DNA of 15,953 bases. It comes from Actinomycetota bacterium. GTDB lineage: Bacteria; Actinomycetota; Actinomycetes; JACCUZ01. A program made the position numbers and the translations under genes. Location of the stretch: contig JAVEDA010000185.1 in the NCBI GenBank assembly GCA_030841195.1, forward strand, positions 1 to 15,953, given 5' to 3'. Below are positions 7,020 through 12,838 of the stretch, piece after piece; position 1 is the first letter of the stretch; every line of letters begins with the position of its first letter. Below the pieces are notes generated by a model. That model did no database searches and was not told where the DNA came from. It saw only the letters and a program-made list of their open reading frames with translations.

Positions 7020-8504
7020 TCAGGGTGTGCCGGGCGCCGCGCCCGGCGGCGCGAACAGGCGAGCGGGATCGGTCTCGGCCCGGGAGTCGACCAGCAGCAG
7101 TACCTCGTCGCCCGCCCGCACGACCGTGTCGCCGCGCACCGGCACCAGCGAACCGTCCCGGCTGATCATGCTGATCCAGGCGTCCTCGCCGAGGTCGAGG
7201 TCGGCCAGCGTGCAGCCGTCCGCCGGCGCGCCGGCACCGACCTGGTACCGGCGCAGACCGGTCGGCTCGTCCCGGAACCGCATCCCCAGCGACCACGGCT
7301 CGGGCTCGACGATCCGCATCGGGACCCCGAGGCGGTGCGCCACGCTCGGCACCAGCCCGCCCTGGACGACGACCGAGAATGCCACCACGACGACCACGAC
7401 CCCGTAGAGCCGGCCCGCGTCCGGGCCGGCGTCGGTGAGGATGTAGGTGCCCAGCAGGATCGGCACCGCCCCCTTGAGGCCTGACCACACGACGAACAGC
7501 CGCTCGCCGCGGTTCAGGTCGACGACCAGCAGCAGGGCGCCGACGAGCAGCGGCCGGACGACGAGGGCGAGCAGCACCGCCAGGCCCAGCCCGATCAGCC
7601 AGGCGTGCGCGTCGCCCAGGTCCGCGAGCGGGACCGTCAGGCCGAGCATCGCGAACGCCACGATCTCGCCGAGGCTCGCCAGCGAGCTGTGGAACCGCTC
7701 GATCTCGCCCTTGTACGGCGCGCGCAGGTCGCCGAGCAGGATCCCGGCGACGAAGACCGCGAGGAAGCCGGAGCCGTGCAGAGCGGTGGCTGTCCCGTAG
7801 ATGGCGCCGGCGCCCAGCAGCGTCTGCAGCGGGTAGAGGGCGCCGTTGGGCAGCGGCATCCGGCGCATCAGCACCGACAGCAGGTAGCCGCCGGCCGCAC
7901 CGACCGCGAGCCCCAGCACCATCTCGAGCGCGAACTCCGCCGTTCCCTCCCCCAGGGCGTGCCAGCCGCCGGAGCCGGCGGTCGCCAGCAGGGCTGCCAT
8001 GGCCGCTATGCCGACCGGGTCGTTGGCGCCGGACTCCCCCTCGAGCACGGTGCCGGACCGGCCGCCGATCTCGCGGCGGCCCAGCACGGAGAACACGACG
8101 GCGGGGTCGGTGGGTGCCAGGGCCACGCCGAGCAGCAAGGCTGGCCGCCAGTCGAAGCCGAAGACGAGATGCGCGAGCAGGGTCACCCCGACCGTGGTGA
8201 CCAGCGTCCCGACGACACCGATCCACAGCACCGCGCCGGCCGCGGACCGGAACCGGCGCCAGCCGATGTGCATGCCACCGTCGAACAGCAGCAGGATCAG
8301 CATCACCGTCACGACCCGCTGGACGGTGATGACCGGCAGGTCGTCCAGACCCGGGACGGTGTGCGACGCGACCGCGGCGGCCACCAGGAAGATGGCTGGC
8401 GCGGGGACTCGGATGCGCTCGCTGACCCGGTTGGACCAGACCGCGAGCAGTCCCGCGATGCTCACGACCGCCACGAGCAGCGCGAAGGGGACGACGTCGG
8501 TCAC
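7020..8504 (-). CDS. CPA1-type cation/proton antiporter with C-terminal TrkA_C-like domain
   Basis: The 494-residue protein starts VTDVVPFALLVAVVSIAG and has about 12-13 membrane helices. It carries the CPA1 signature residues TDP (in LAPTDPAVVFSVLG) and the ND pair (in GESGANDPVGIA), which form the ion-binding core of Na+/H+ and K+/H+ antiporters. The cytosolic end, from about PEPWSLGMRF to EVLLLVDS, resembles a TrkA_C (RCK_C) ligand-binding domain, as in NhaP2/CvrA potassium/proton antiporters. It exchanges Na+ or K+ for H+; the ion is not decidable here. I use the GTG at 8504, because the fold begins there. An ATG at 8567 would add 21 polar residues. The GTG overlaps the stop of a possible 12-codon ORF. 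It follows the marR gene with a hairpin between them and could be co-transcribed. Confidence 0.87.
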   Translation of the reverse strand: MTDVVPFALLVAVVSIAGLLAVWSNRVSERIRVPAPAIFLVAAAVASHTVPGLDDLPVITVQRVVTVMLILLLFDGGMHIGWRRFRSAAGAVLWIGVVGTLVTTVGVTLLAHLVFGFDWRPALLLGVALAPTDPAVVFSVLGRREIGGRSGTVLEGESGANDPVGIAAMAALLATAGSGGWHALGEGTAEFALEMVLGLAVGAAGGYLLSVLMRRMPLPNGALYPLQTLLGAGAIYGTATALHGSGFLAVFVAGILLGDLRAPYKGEIERFHSSLASLGEIVAFAMLGLTVPLADLGDAHAWLIGLGLAVLLALVVRPLLVGALLLVVDLNRGERLFVVWSGLKGAVPILLGTYILTDAGPDAGRLYGVVVVVVAFSVVVQGGLVPSVAHRLGVPMRIVEPEPWSLGMRFRDEPTGLRRYQVGAGAPADGCTLADLDLGEDAWISMISRDGSLVPVRGDTVVRAGDEVLLLVDSRAETDPARLFAPPGAAPGTP

Positions 8505-8539
8505 GGGGCGGTTCTCACGCTGCGCGGGCGGGCGGCCAT
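8501..8539 (-). CDS. Possible 12-residue leader peptide before the antiporter
   Basis: ATG at 8539 opens a 12-codon ORF (MAARPRSVRTAP) ending in TGA that overlaps the antiporter GTG start (GTGA). A strong GAGGAG ribosome site lies 7 bases before its ATG, while the antiporter GTG has none of similar strength. This is the layout of a translationally coupled leader, but no family is recognised and the ORF is too short for sequence evidence. Confidence 0.35.
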   Translation of the reverse strand: MAARPRSVRTAP

Positions 8540-8546
8540 GGTCAGG

Positions 8547-8552
8547 CTCCTC
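8547..8552 (-). promoter_or_regulatory. Strong Shine-Dalgarno site serving the 12-codon ORF
   Basis: GAGGAG on the minus strand, 7 bases from the ATG at 8539. It is 42 bases from the antiporter GTG and so cannot serve that start directly. Confidence 0.5.
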
Positions 8553-8580
8553 GAGGACATGCGGCACCTGCTGCCGACCA

Positions 8581-8607
8581 GGCTTCCCGGCTCACCGGGA
8601 CCGAGCC
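8581..8607 (-). terminator. Hairpin between marR and the antiporter gene
   Basis: A GGCT arm, a perfect 6-bp stem TCCCGG/CCGGGA with a CTCA loop, and an AGCC arm give a strong stem-loop with a 3-base bulge. It begins right at the marR stop. It has no T-tract, so it may be an attenuator or processing site and not a full terminator. Confidence 0.4.
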
Positions 8608-9185
8608 TATCGGTGCTCCCAGGTCGGCGGGTGCGGACCCGCGACCGGGCAGCGGCCCTGGAGCCGGCCGCAGGCGGTGGTGTCGCAGAGCCTGCAGGTC
8701 CAGCGTTCGACTGCGCCGTCTGCGCCTGCGGCGCCGTCGCGGCGCAACCCGGCCAGGACCCGGCCGGCCAGGTCGGCCAGCTGCTCCTGCTCGTCGCTGG
8801 TCAGGACCTGCATGGCGCCGTGGAGCTCGGTGGCGCGTTCGCCGGTGACCCGGGTCGCAGCTCGACGGCCGGCGGCGGTGAGCGCGACCGTCCTCGTCCG
8901 GCCGTCGCGGCCGGAGCCGCGCCGCACCTGACCGGCCGCCTCAAGCCGGTCGACCAGGCGCACCGTGCCGGAGTGGGTGAGCCCGAGGACCTGCCGGACC
9001 AGGTCGATGGACGGGTCCGGAGGCAGCACGTGCCGCAGCGCGGACAGCGCTACCGCGCCGGTCTCGGCCTGGGCGGCCGCATCCTCGACCGCGTCGGTGA
9101 TCCGGTCCGTCAGGACCAGGGCCAGCGCTCCGAGGACGTTGGCCGCCCGGGCCGGGTCGGGGCCGTCAGGCGAGCGAGTAGTCAA
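8607..9185 (-). CDS. MarR-family regulator with four-cysteine C-terminal tail
   Basis: This 192-residue protein has a MarR winged-helix domain over about residues 10-145: the recognition part is DLVRQVLGLTHSGTVRLVDR and the wing is GRDGRTRTVALTAAG. MarR proteins act as DNA-binding dimers, usually repressors of nearby or their own genes. After the fold comes a tail with C164, C167, C172 and C179 in the pattern WTCRLCDTTAC...GRC. Such tails recur in a subset of actinobacterial MarR proteins and could bind a metal or sense oxidants; this is inference. The start is a TTG that overlaps the end of the DUF3224 gene by 20 bases; the fold reaches close to it and no better start is seen. Likely targets are the DUF3224-marR unit itself and the downstream antiporter. 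Confidence 0.85.
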   Translation of the reverse strand: MTTRSPDGPDPARAANVLGALALVLTDRITDAVEDAAAQAETGAVALSALRHVLPPDPSIDLVRQVLGLTHSGTVRLVDRLEAAGQVRRGSGRDGRTRTVALTAAGRRAATRVTGERATELHGAMQVLTSDEQEQLADLAGRVLAGLRRDGAAGADGAVERWTCRLCDTTACGRLQGRCPVAGPHPPTWEHR

Positions 9186-9561
9186 GGGTCACGGTCGCTG
9201 TGTCCCCCATCGGCGAGGTGAAGCGGCCGGTGCCGGTGAGGCCGGCCAGCTGGTCGGTGCCGGAGCCCTCGACCACCGTGACGTCGGCCTCGGCGACCTT
9301 GCCGTCGAACGTCCCCGCGCTGCGCAGCACGAAGGACCCCTTCTTGCCGGCCAGCGAGCCGGTTACGGTCTGGATGCCCACGAAGTCGGCGCGATCGTCC
9401 GCGCTGTAGGCCATCAGCCACCGCACATCCGAGCTGCCCTCGAGGTCGCCCTCGATCTGCTGGGTCACCTTGGCCTCGGTGAGCTTGCCGGAGTCGCCGT
9501 GCTCGGCGTACTTCTGCTCGTCCCACCCGGTCACCTGGAAGGTTGCGTTCGCTGTCGTCAT
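9166..9561 (-). CDS. DUF3224 domain protein
   Basis: The 131-residue protein runs from MTTANATFQVTGWDE to VTLDYSLA and covers a whole DUF3224 domain, a small beta-barrel related to allene oxide cyclase folds. Family features seen are the opening ATFQVTGWDE, the central FVGIQTVTGSLAGKKGSFVL, and the end GTGRFTSPMG. There is no signal peptide or membrane segment, so it should be cytosolic. Its function is not known. It is the first gene of a unit with the overlapping marR gene; the TTG start of marR lies inside its last codons. No clear ribosome site is visible before the ATG. Confidence 0.85.
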   Translation of the reverse strand: MTTANATFQVTGWDEQKYAEHGDSGKLTEAKVTQQIEGDLEGSSDVRWLMAYSADDRADFVGIQTVTGSLAGKKGSFVLRSAGTFDGKVAEADVTVVEGSGTDQLAGLTGTGRFTSPMGDTATVTLDYSLA

Positions 9562-9597
9562 GGCATCCGTTCTATGTCTGAATCATGCATATGTCCA

Positions 9598-9638
9598 GGT
9601 TTGGGCGGCGTTGACCAGGGTCTGTACAACCCCAAACC
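9598..9638. repeat. Inverted repeat GGTTTGGG / CCCAAACC
   Basis: Perfect 8-bp arms at 9598-9605 and 9631-9638 around a 25-base loop, with an inner GTTG/CAAC pair extending the stem after a 4-base bulge. It lies 37-77 bases upstream of the DUF3224 start and could be an operator or an RNA stem. Confidence 0.45.
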
Positions 9639-9746
9639 CATAGGGCATGACCCGAGAAGCCACGCAACCCGTACGCCGCGTCGCTGGCCGACTGCGCTGA
9701 CGGTCCCCGGGATGTGTCCGGGGGTGCCTCGACCATGGCCCTATGG
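9638..9746. repeat. Spaced inverted repeat CCATAGGGC(-)ATG / CATGGCCCTATGG
   Basis: Arms at 9638-9649 and 9734-9746 are reverse complements apart from a single extra base, separated by 84 bases. The length makes chance unlikely but not excluded. They could be remnant ends of a small mobile element or a recombinase site. Confidence 0.4.
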
Positions 9747-9788
9747 ACGGCGAACACGGGTCGGGCCCGATGGCGACGGGAAGCACGA

Positions 9789-9818
9789 AGCGGCCCTCGC
9801 AACCTTACGAGAGCCGCT
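9789..9818 (-). terminator. Terminator-like hairpin after tRNA-Pro
   Basis: An 11-bp stem (AGCGGCCCTCG / CGAGAGCCGCT, one G-T pair) with an 8-base loop lies 6 bases past the tRNA 3' end. On the minus strand it is followed by a short TTCGTGCTT. It probably ends tRNA transcription. Confidence 0.65.
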
Positions 9819-9824
9819 CCAGTG

Positions 9825-9898
9825 TCGGGGTGACAGGACTTGAACCTGCGACCTTCCGCCCCCCAGACGGACGCGCTACCAAGCTGCGCCACACCCCG
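9825..9898 (-). tRNA. tRNA-Pro (GGG)
   Basis: The minus strand folds into a full cloverleaf. The acceptor is CGGGGTG/CACCCCG with discriminator A, the D arm contains AGCTTGGTA, and the anticodon stem TCCGT/GCGGA holds the loop CTGGGGG with anticodon GGG. The T arm is GCAGG-TTCAAGT-CCTGT. The length is 74 bases without CCA, which is not encoded. It reads proline CCC codons and perhaps CCU. Confidence 0.95.
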
Positions 9899-9915
9899 CA
9901 GACCGACCTCGACAG

Positions 9916-9921
9916 CCTATC
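9916..9921 (-). promoter_or_regulatory. Candidate -10 element of tRNA-Pro
   Basis: TAGGCT on the minus strand fits the TAnnnT form of actinobacterial -10 boxes and ends 17 bases before the mature tRNA 5' end. No good -35 box was found. Confidence 0.3.
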
Positions 9922-9952
9922 GGACCGGCCAGGACCCCCGGACCAGCCGCCG

Positions 9953-10728
9953 CTGCCCCTCGCGATCGACGCCGGCATCGATGAGCTCCGGACGGCTGTC
10001 GCAAACACAGTGTCGTGGCGCAGCGTTCAGCGTGCGTTGGGCAGGCGGCCGGACAACGGCCGGGTCGGCCGCCAGCTGCGGGCACGGTGCGACCGCCTGG
10101 GCATCGACTACAGCCATTTCGGGCGCTCCACCCGTTGGACGGAGGCCGAGATCCGGCGCTGCATCCCAGCGGCGACCACGTGGGCACAGGTGCTCACCGA
10201 GCTCGGGTATGCCGTGGACAGCGGGTCGGCTCGGACACCCTGCGGGCTCACTGCGCACGGCTGGAGATCGATGCCAGCCATCTGGACGGGCTCGCCATCG
10301 CAGCGAAGAGTCCTCTCGTCGACGGTTGGCGACTCCATCTCGCATCGGCGGGTGCACTCATCGTCGCTGCGGCTTTGGCCCTCGACGGCCGCCGCGTGTC
10401 ATGGCCGCTGGAGCCCGCGCCGTACGACCTGCTCGTCGAGAGCCCGGGTGTTGGCGTACGGCGGATCCAGGTGAAGACCACCACTCAACGCCGGGCGGCG
10501 ACCTGGATCTGCCACCTCAACCGGTCGCGGTACGACCCGACAGCACCGGGGTCCAAGCGCAGACAGTCCTACGACCCGCGCGTCATCGCCGACATCGCGA
10601 TCGTCGACGGCGACCTCGGCATCTACCTCATCCCCTATCCGGTCGTCGCAGGCAGATCTGCGATCCACCTGAGCAGGTACGCACAGTTCCGGATCCGTCA
10701 GCTTGATCTCGCCGCGGACTACTCGTGA
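9953..10728 (+). pseudogene. Frameshifted PD-(D/E)XK endonuclease-like gene
   Basis: The coding signal is split between two frames. The first part (to about 10234) reads IDELRTAVANTVSWRSVQRA...RQLRARCDRLGIDYSHFG and then WTEAEIRRCIPAATTWAQVL. The second part (from about 10235) continues TLRAHCARLEIDASHLDG and ends in a domain with YDLLVE...RIQVKTT. The two approximately 45-residue N-terminal repeats align with each other only if one base is restored near 10234/10235, so a 1-base deletion fits best. The C-terminal D...QVK pattern fits the PD-(D/E)XK nucleases associated with group I introns. No ATG lies in frame between the tRNA and the first repeat; only CTG 9953 or GTG 10010 are available, so the 5' end may also be lost. 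It ends 10 bases inside the convergent PH-domain gene. A sequencing error is the main alternative. Confidence 0.7.
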
Positions 10729-11180
10729 CCGGGGACCCGGGTGTGCTCCTGCACCATCCGGGCGAACTCCCGGGCCTGCCGCTGGGCGCGCTCCCCCTCG
10801 GACTTCTGCACCCCCATCGCCGCCAGGGCGGTGCCGTCGGAGAGGTCGAGCAGCATCCACGGGTCGTCGCGAGAGAGCCGTACGCCGATGACCTCGGCCC
10901 ACTCCAGCCGCCGGCGCCCGATCACGTTGGCGACAAGGATCCCGTCGTCAGAGGTCTCCACTCGCACCGAAGCGAGCCGGTGCAGCACCGCGACGGCAAT
11001 CAATGCGAAGAACACGACGCCCAGCCGGGACCACGGCCCCCACGGGTGCGGCCCGCCGGACGGCAGCACGACCGCCAGCGCCACCAGGGTGACCAGCACG
11101 GCCGCGGCGCAGATATAGACGACGGCCCTCGCGCGCACCGGCCGGAACACCGTGCGTCCGGAGTCGGCGCGACCGCTCAC
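10719..11180 (-). CDS. Membrane protein with bacterial PH domain
   Basis: The 153-residue protein has two membrane helices at about residues 19-40 and 50-69, with a short loop between, followed by a cytosolic PH-like domain at about 70-140 (VRVETSDDGILVANVIG ... EVIGVRLSRDDPWMLLDL). The end, rich in charged residues, looks helical. Its function is unknown. The GTG at 11180 overlaps the hisG stop (GTGA) and is preferred to an upstream ATG inside hisG. A PH-domain gene directly after hisG is common in actinobacteria, so it belongs to this operon, but no role in histidine synthesis is known. Its 3' end overlaps the convergent pseudogene. Confidence 0.82.
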   Translation of the reverse strand: MSGRADSGRTVFRPVRARAVVYICAAAVLVTLVALAVVLPSGGPHPWGPWSRLGVVFFALIAVAVLHRLASVRVETSDDGILVANVIGRRRLEWAEVIGVRLSRDDPWMLLDLSDGTALAAMGVQKSEGERAQRQAREFARMVQEHTRVPGHE

Positions 11181-12022
11181 AGGCGACAGGCGTGGATGTC
11201 GGTGACGAGGATGCCGCGGGCGCCGATCTCCCACAGCTCGTCCATGATCTTGTTCGTCTCGGTCCGCGGCACCATGGCGCGGACCGCGACCCAGCCCTTG
11301 TCGTGCAGCGGCGACACCGTGGGCGACTCGATGCCCGGCGTCAGCCGGACCGCCTCCTCCACGCCCTCGGCCCGGATGTCGTAGTCCATCAGGACGTACC
11401 GCTTGGCGATGATCACGCCCTGCATCCGGCGCACCAGCTGGCCCACCGCGGGCGAGTCGGCGGCACCTGACCGGCGTACGAGCACGGCCTCCGACTCCAG
11501 GATCGGCTCGCCGACGATCTCCAGCCCCGCCTGGCGCAGCGTGGTCCCGGTGGACACCACGTCGGCGATCACGTCGGCGACACCCAGGCGGACGGCCGTC
11601 TCGACCGCCCCGTCCAGCCGGACCACCTCCGCGTCGACCCCCCGGTCGGCGAAGTACTTCGCGAGCAGACCGCCGTACGACGTGGCGACCCGCTTGCCGG
11701 CGAAGTCGGCCACTGCCGACGCCGACCCCGGCTTGGCGGCGAACCGGAAGGTCGACTCGGCGAACCCCAGCGGCAGGATCTCCTCGGCCGGTGCACCGCT
11801 GTCGAGCAGCAGGTCGCGCCCGGTGATGCCGACGTCGAGCTCGCCGGAACCCACGTAGGTCGCGATGTCACGTGGCCGGAGGAAGAAGAACTCGGTGTCG
11901 TTGGCGGCGTCGAGCAGTACCAGCTCGCGCGGGTCGGAGCGCTGCCGGTAGCCGGACTCGCGGAGCATGTCGGCGGCGGGCTCGGCGAGGGAGCCCTTGT
12001 TGGGCACGGCGACGCGCAGCAC
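11177..12022 (-). CDS. hisG: ATP phosphoribosyltransferase, long form
   Basis: HisG condenses ATP with PRPP in the first step of histidine synthesis. The 281-residue length is that of the long form, which acts as a hexamer and is inhibited by histidine through its C-terminal domain. The start LRVAVPNKGSL, the mid-region ELDVGITGRDLL and the PRPP-binding loop DVVSTGTTL (154-162) are all present. The C-terminal regulatory domain runs from about 205 to the end (KGWVAVRAMVP ... ARGILVTDIHACRL). The GTG start follows GAGAGG at 12032-12037 with 9 bases between. It lies 27 bases after hisE, which catalyses the next step. Confidence 0.97.
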   Translation of the reverse strand: MLRVAVPNKGSLAEPAADMLRESGYRQRSDPRELVLLDAANDTEFFFLRPRDIATYVGSGELDVGITGRDLLLDSGAPAEEILPLGFAESTFRFAAKPGSASAVADFAGKRVATSYGGLLAKYFADRGVDAEVVRLDGAVETAVRLGVADVIADVVSTGTTLRQAGLEIVGEPILESEAVLVRRSGAADSPAVGQLVRRMQGVIIAKRYVLMDYDIRAEGVEEAVRLTPGIESPTVSPLHDKGWVAVRAMVPRTETNKIMDELWEIGARGILVTDIHACRL

Positions 12023-12049
12023 GGCGAGGGACCTCTCAGCAGGAGTGGA

Positions 12050-12313
12050 CTAGAGACGAGCGTAGACGTCGTCGAGGGTGAGGCCACGCGCGATCATCAG
12101 CACCTGCAGGTGGTAGAGGAGCTGGGAGATCTCCTCGGCGGTGCGCTGCGGGCTCTCGTGCTCGGCGGCCATCCAGACCTCGGCGGCCTCCTCGACGACC
12201 TTCTTGCCGATCTCGTGCACGCCGGCGTCCAGTGCCGCCACCGTGCCCGACCCGTCCGGGCGCGCGGCCGCCTTGTCGCTCAGCTCGGCGAAGAGGTCGT
12301 CGAAGGACTTCAC
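12050..12313 (-). CDS. hisE: Phosphoribosyl-ATP diphosphatase
   Basis: HisE removes pyrophosphate from phosphoribosyl-ATP, the second step of histidine synthesis. The 87-residue protein starts KSFDDLFAELSDKA after a GTG and shows the all-alpha NTP pyrophosphohydrolase pattern: KKVVEEAAEVWMAAEHES and AEEISQLLYHLQVLM, ending LTLDDVYARL. The acidic residues of EExxE bind magnesium. The S-Q in EEISQLL, where other bacteria have a D, is as I remember it from mycobacterial HisE. A longer frame from 12436 exists but would overlap the VOC gene with unrelated residues, so GTG 12313 is used. It sits 19 bases after the VOC gene. Confidence 0.95.
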   Translation of the reverse strand: MKSFDDLFAELSDKAAARPDGSGTVAALDAGVHEIGKKVVEEAAEVWMAAEHESPQRTAEEISQLLYHLQVLMIARGLTLDDVYARL

Positions 12314-12332
12314 CCCGGCATCGTCGCAGAGG

Positions 12333-12755
12333 TCAGGGAAGCTGCGGCAGACCGTCCGCGTCCAGCGGCCACCCCGGGTTGTGCGCGATCTCCCAGGCGT
12401 GCCCGTCGGGGTCGGCGACGATCGAGGTGTAGCCACCCCACTCCGCAGCCCCGGGCGCGCGCAGCAGGGCCGCTCCTGCCGCCATGAACTCGGTCACAGC
12501 GTCGTCGACCTCGGTCGGCGACCCGAGGTTGATCGCGAGGTGGACCCGCCGCTCACGCGCGGTCGGCACCTCGTCGCCGGTGTCGCGGGACATGTCGGTG
12601 AGCGGGTAGAGCGCGATGAGCGGGCCGCTCGTGCGCAGGACGGCGAAGTCGTCCATGTCGACTCCGGTCTGCCAGCCCAGGGAGCGGTAGAAGGCCTTCG
12701 ATCGGGCGACGTCGTCGACGCCCAGCGTGACCAGGGAGCAGCGTGCGGGGACCAT
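12333..12755 (-). CDS. VOC (glyoxalase/bleomycin-resistance fold) protein
   Basis: The 140-residue protein has two beta-alpha-beta-beta-beta modules. The first is CSLVTLGVDDVARSKAFYRS with LGWQTGV, the second begins at RRVHLAINL and ends IVADPDGHAWEIAHNPGW. The metal-site candidates are H in RVHLAI and E in WEIAHN; these are typical of VOC enzymes, which range from glyoxalases to dioxygenases and resistance proteins. The substrate cannot be told from sequence. It is the first gene of the VOC-hisE-hisG-PH unit. No ribosome site precedes the ATG; a possible -10 box 6 bases upstream suggests leaderless transcription. Confidence 0.85.
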   Translation of the reverse strand: MVPARCSLVTLGVDDVARSKAFYRSLGWQTGVDMDDFAVLRTSGPLIALYPLTDMSRDTGDEVPTARERRVHLAINLGSPTEVDDAVTEFMAAGAALLRAPGAAEWGGYTSIVADPDGHAWEIAHNPGWPLDADGLPQLP

Positions 12756-12761
12756 GCCCCG

Positions 12762-12767
12762 ACCTTA
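12762..12767 (-). promoter_or_regulatory. Candidate -10 box for leaderless VOC-his transcript
   Basis: TAAGGT on the minus strand fits TAnnnT and ends 6 bases before the VOC ATG at 12755, so transcription would start at or next to the A of the ATG. No clear -35 element is visible. Confidence 0.35.
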
Positions 12768-12838
12768 GGACGGCGCCGTGACCGGGTTGATGCGGTCCGG
12801 ACGCCGGTTTCGTTCAAGGTCGCCCGTGTTCGGGCCGA

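Larger units (their letters stand above)
9562..9788. other. Intergenic region between DUF3224 and tRNA-Pro with inverted repeats
   Basis: No supported gene. It holds the promoter region of the DUF3224-marR unit (I see no convincing -10/-35 pair), two inverted-repeat pairs listed separately, and the palindromic ATGCAT/CATATG stretch near 9585-9594. Confidence 0.6.

Noticed and set aside
9825..9898. tRNA-Pro as an integration site with a duplicated 3' end
   Set aside because: I found no second copy of the tRNA 3' segment in the window and no integrase gene.
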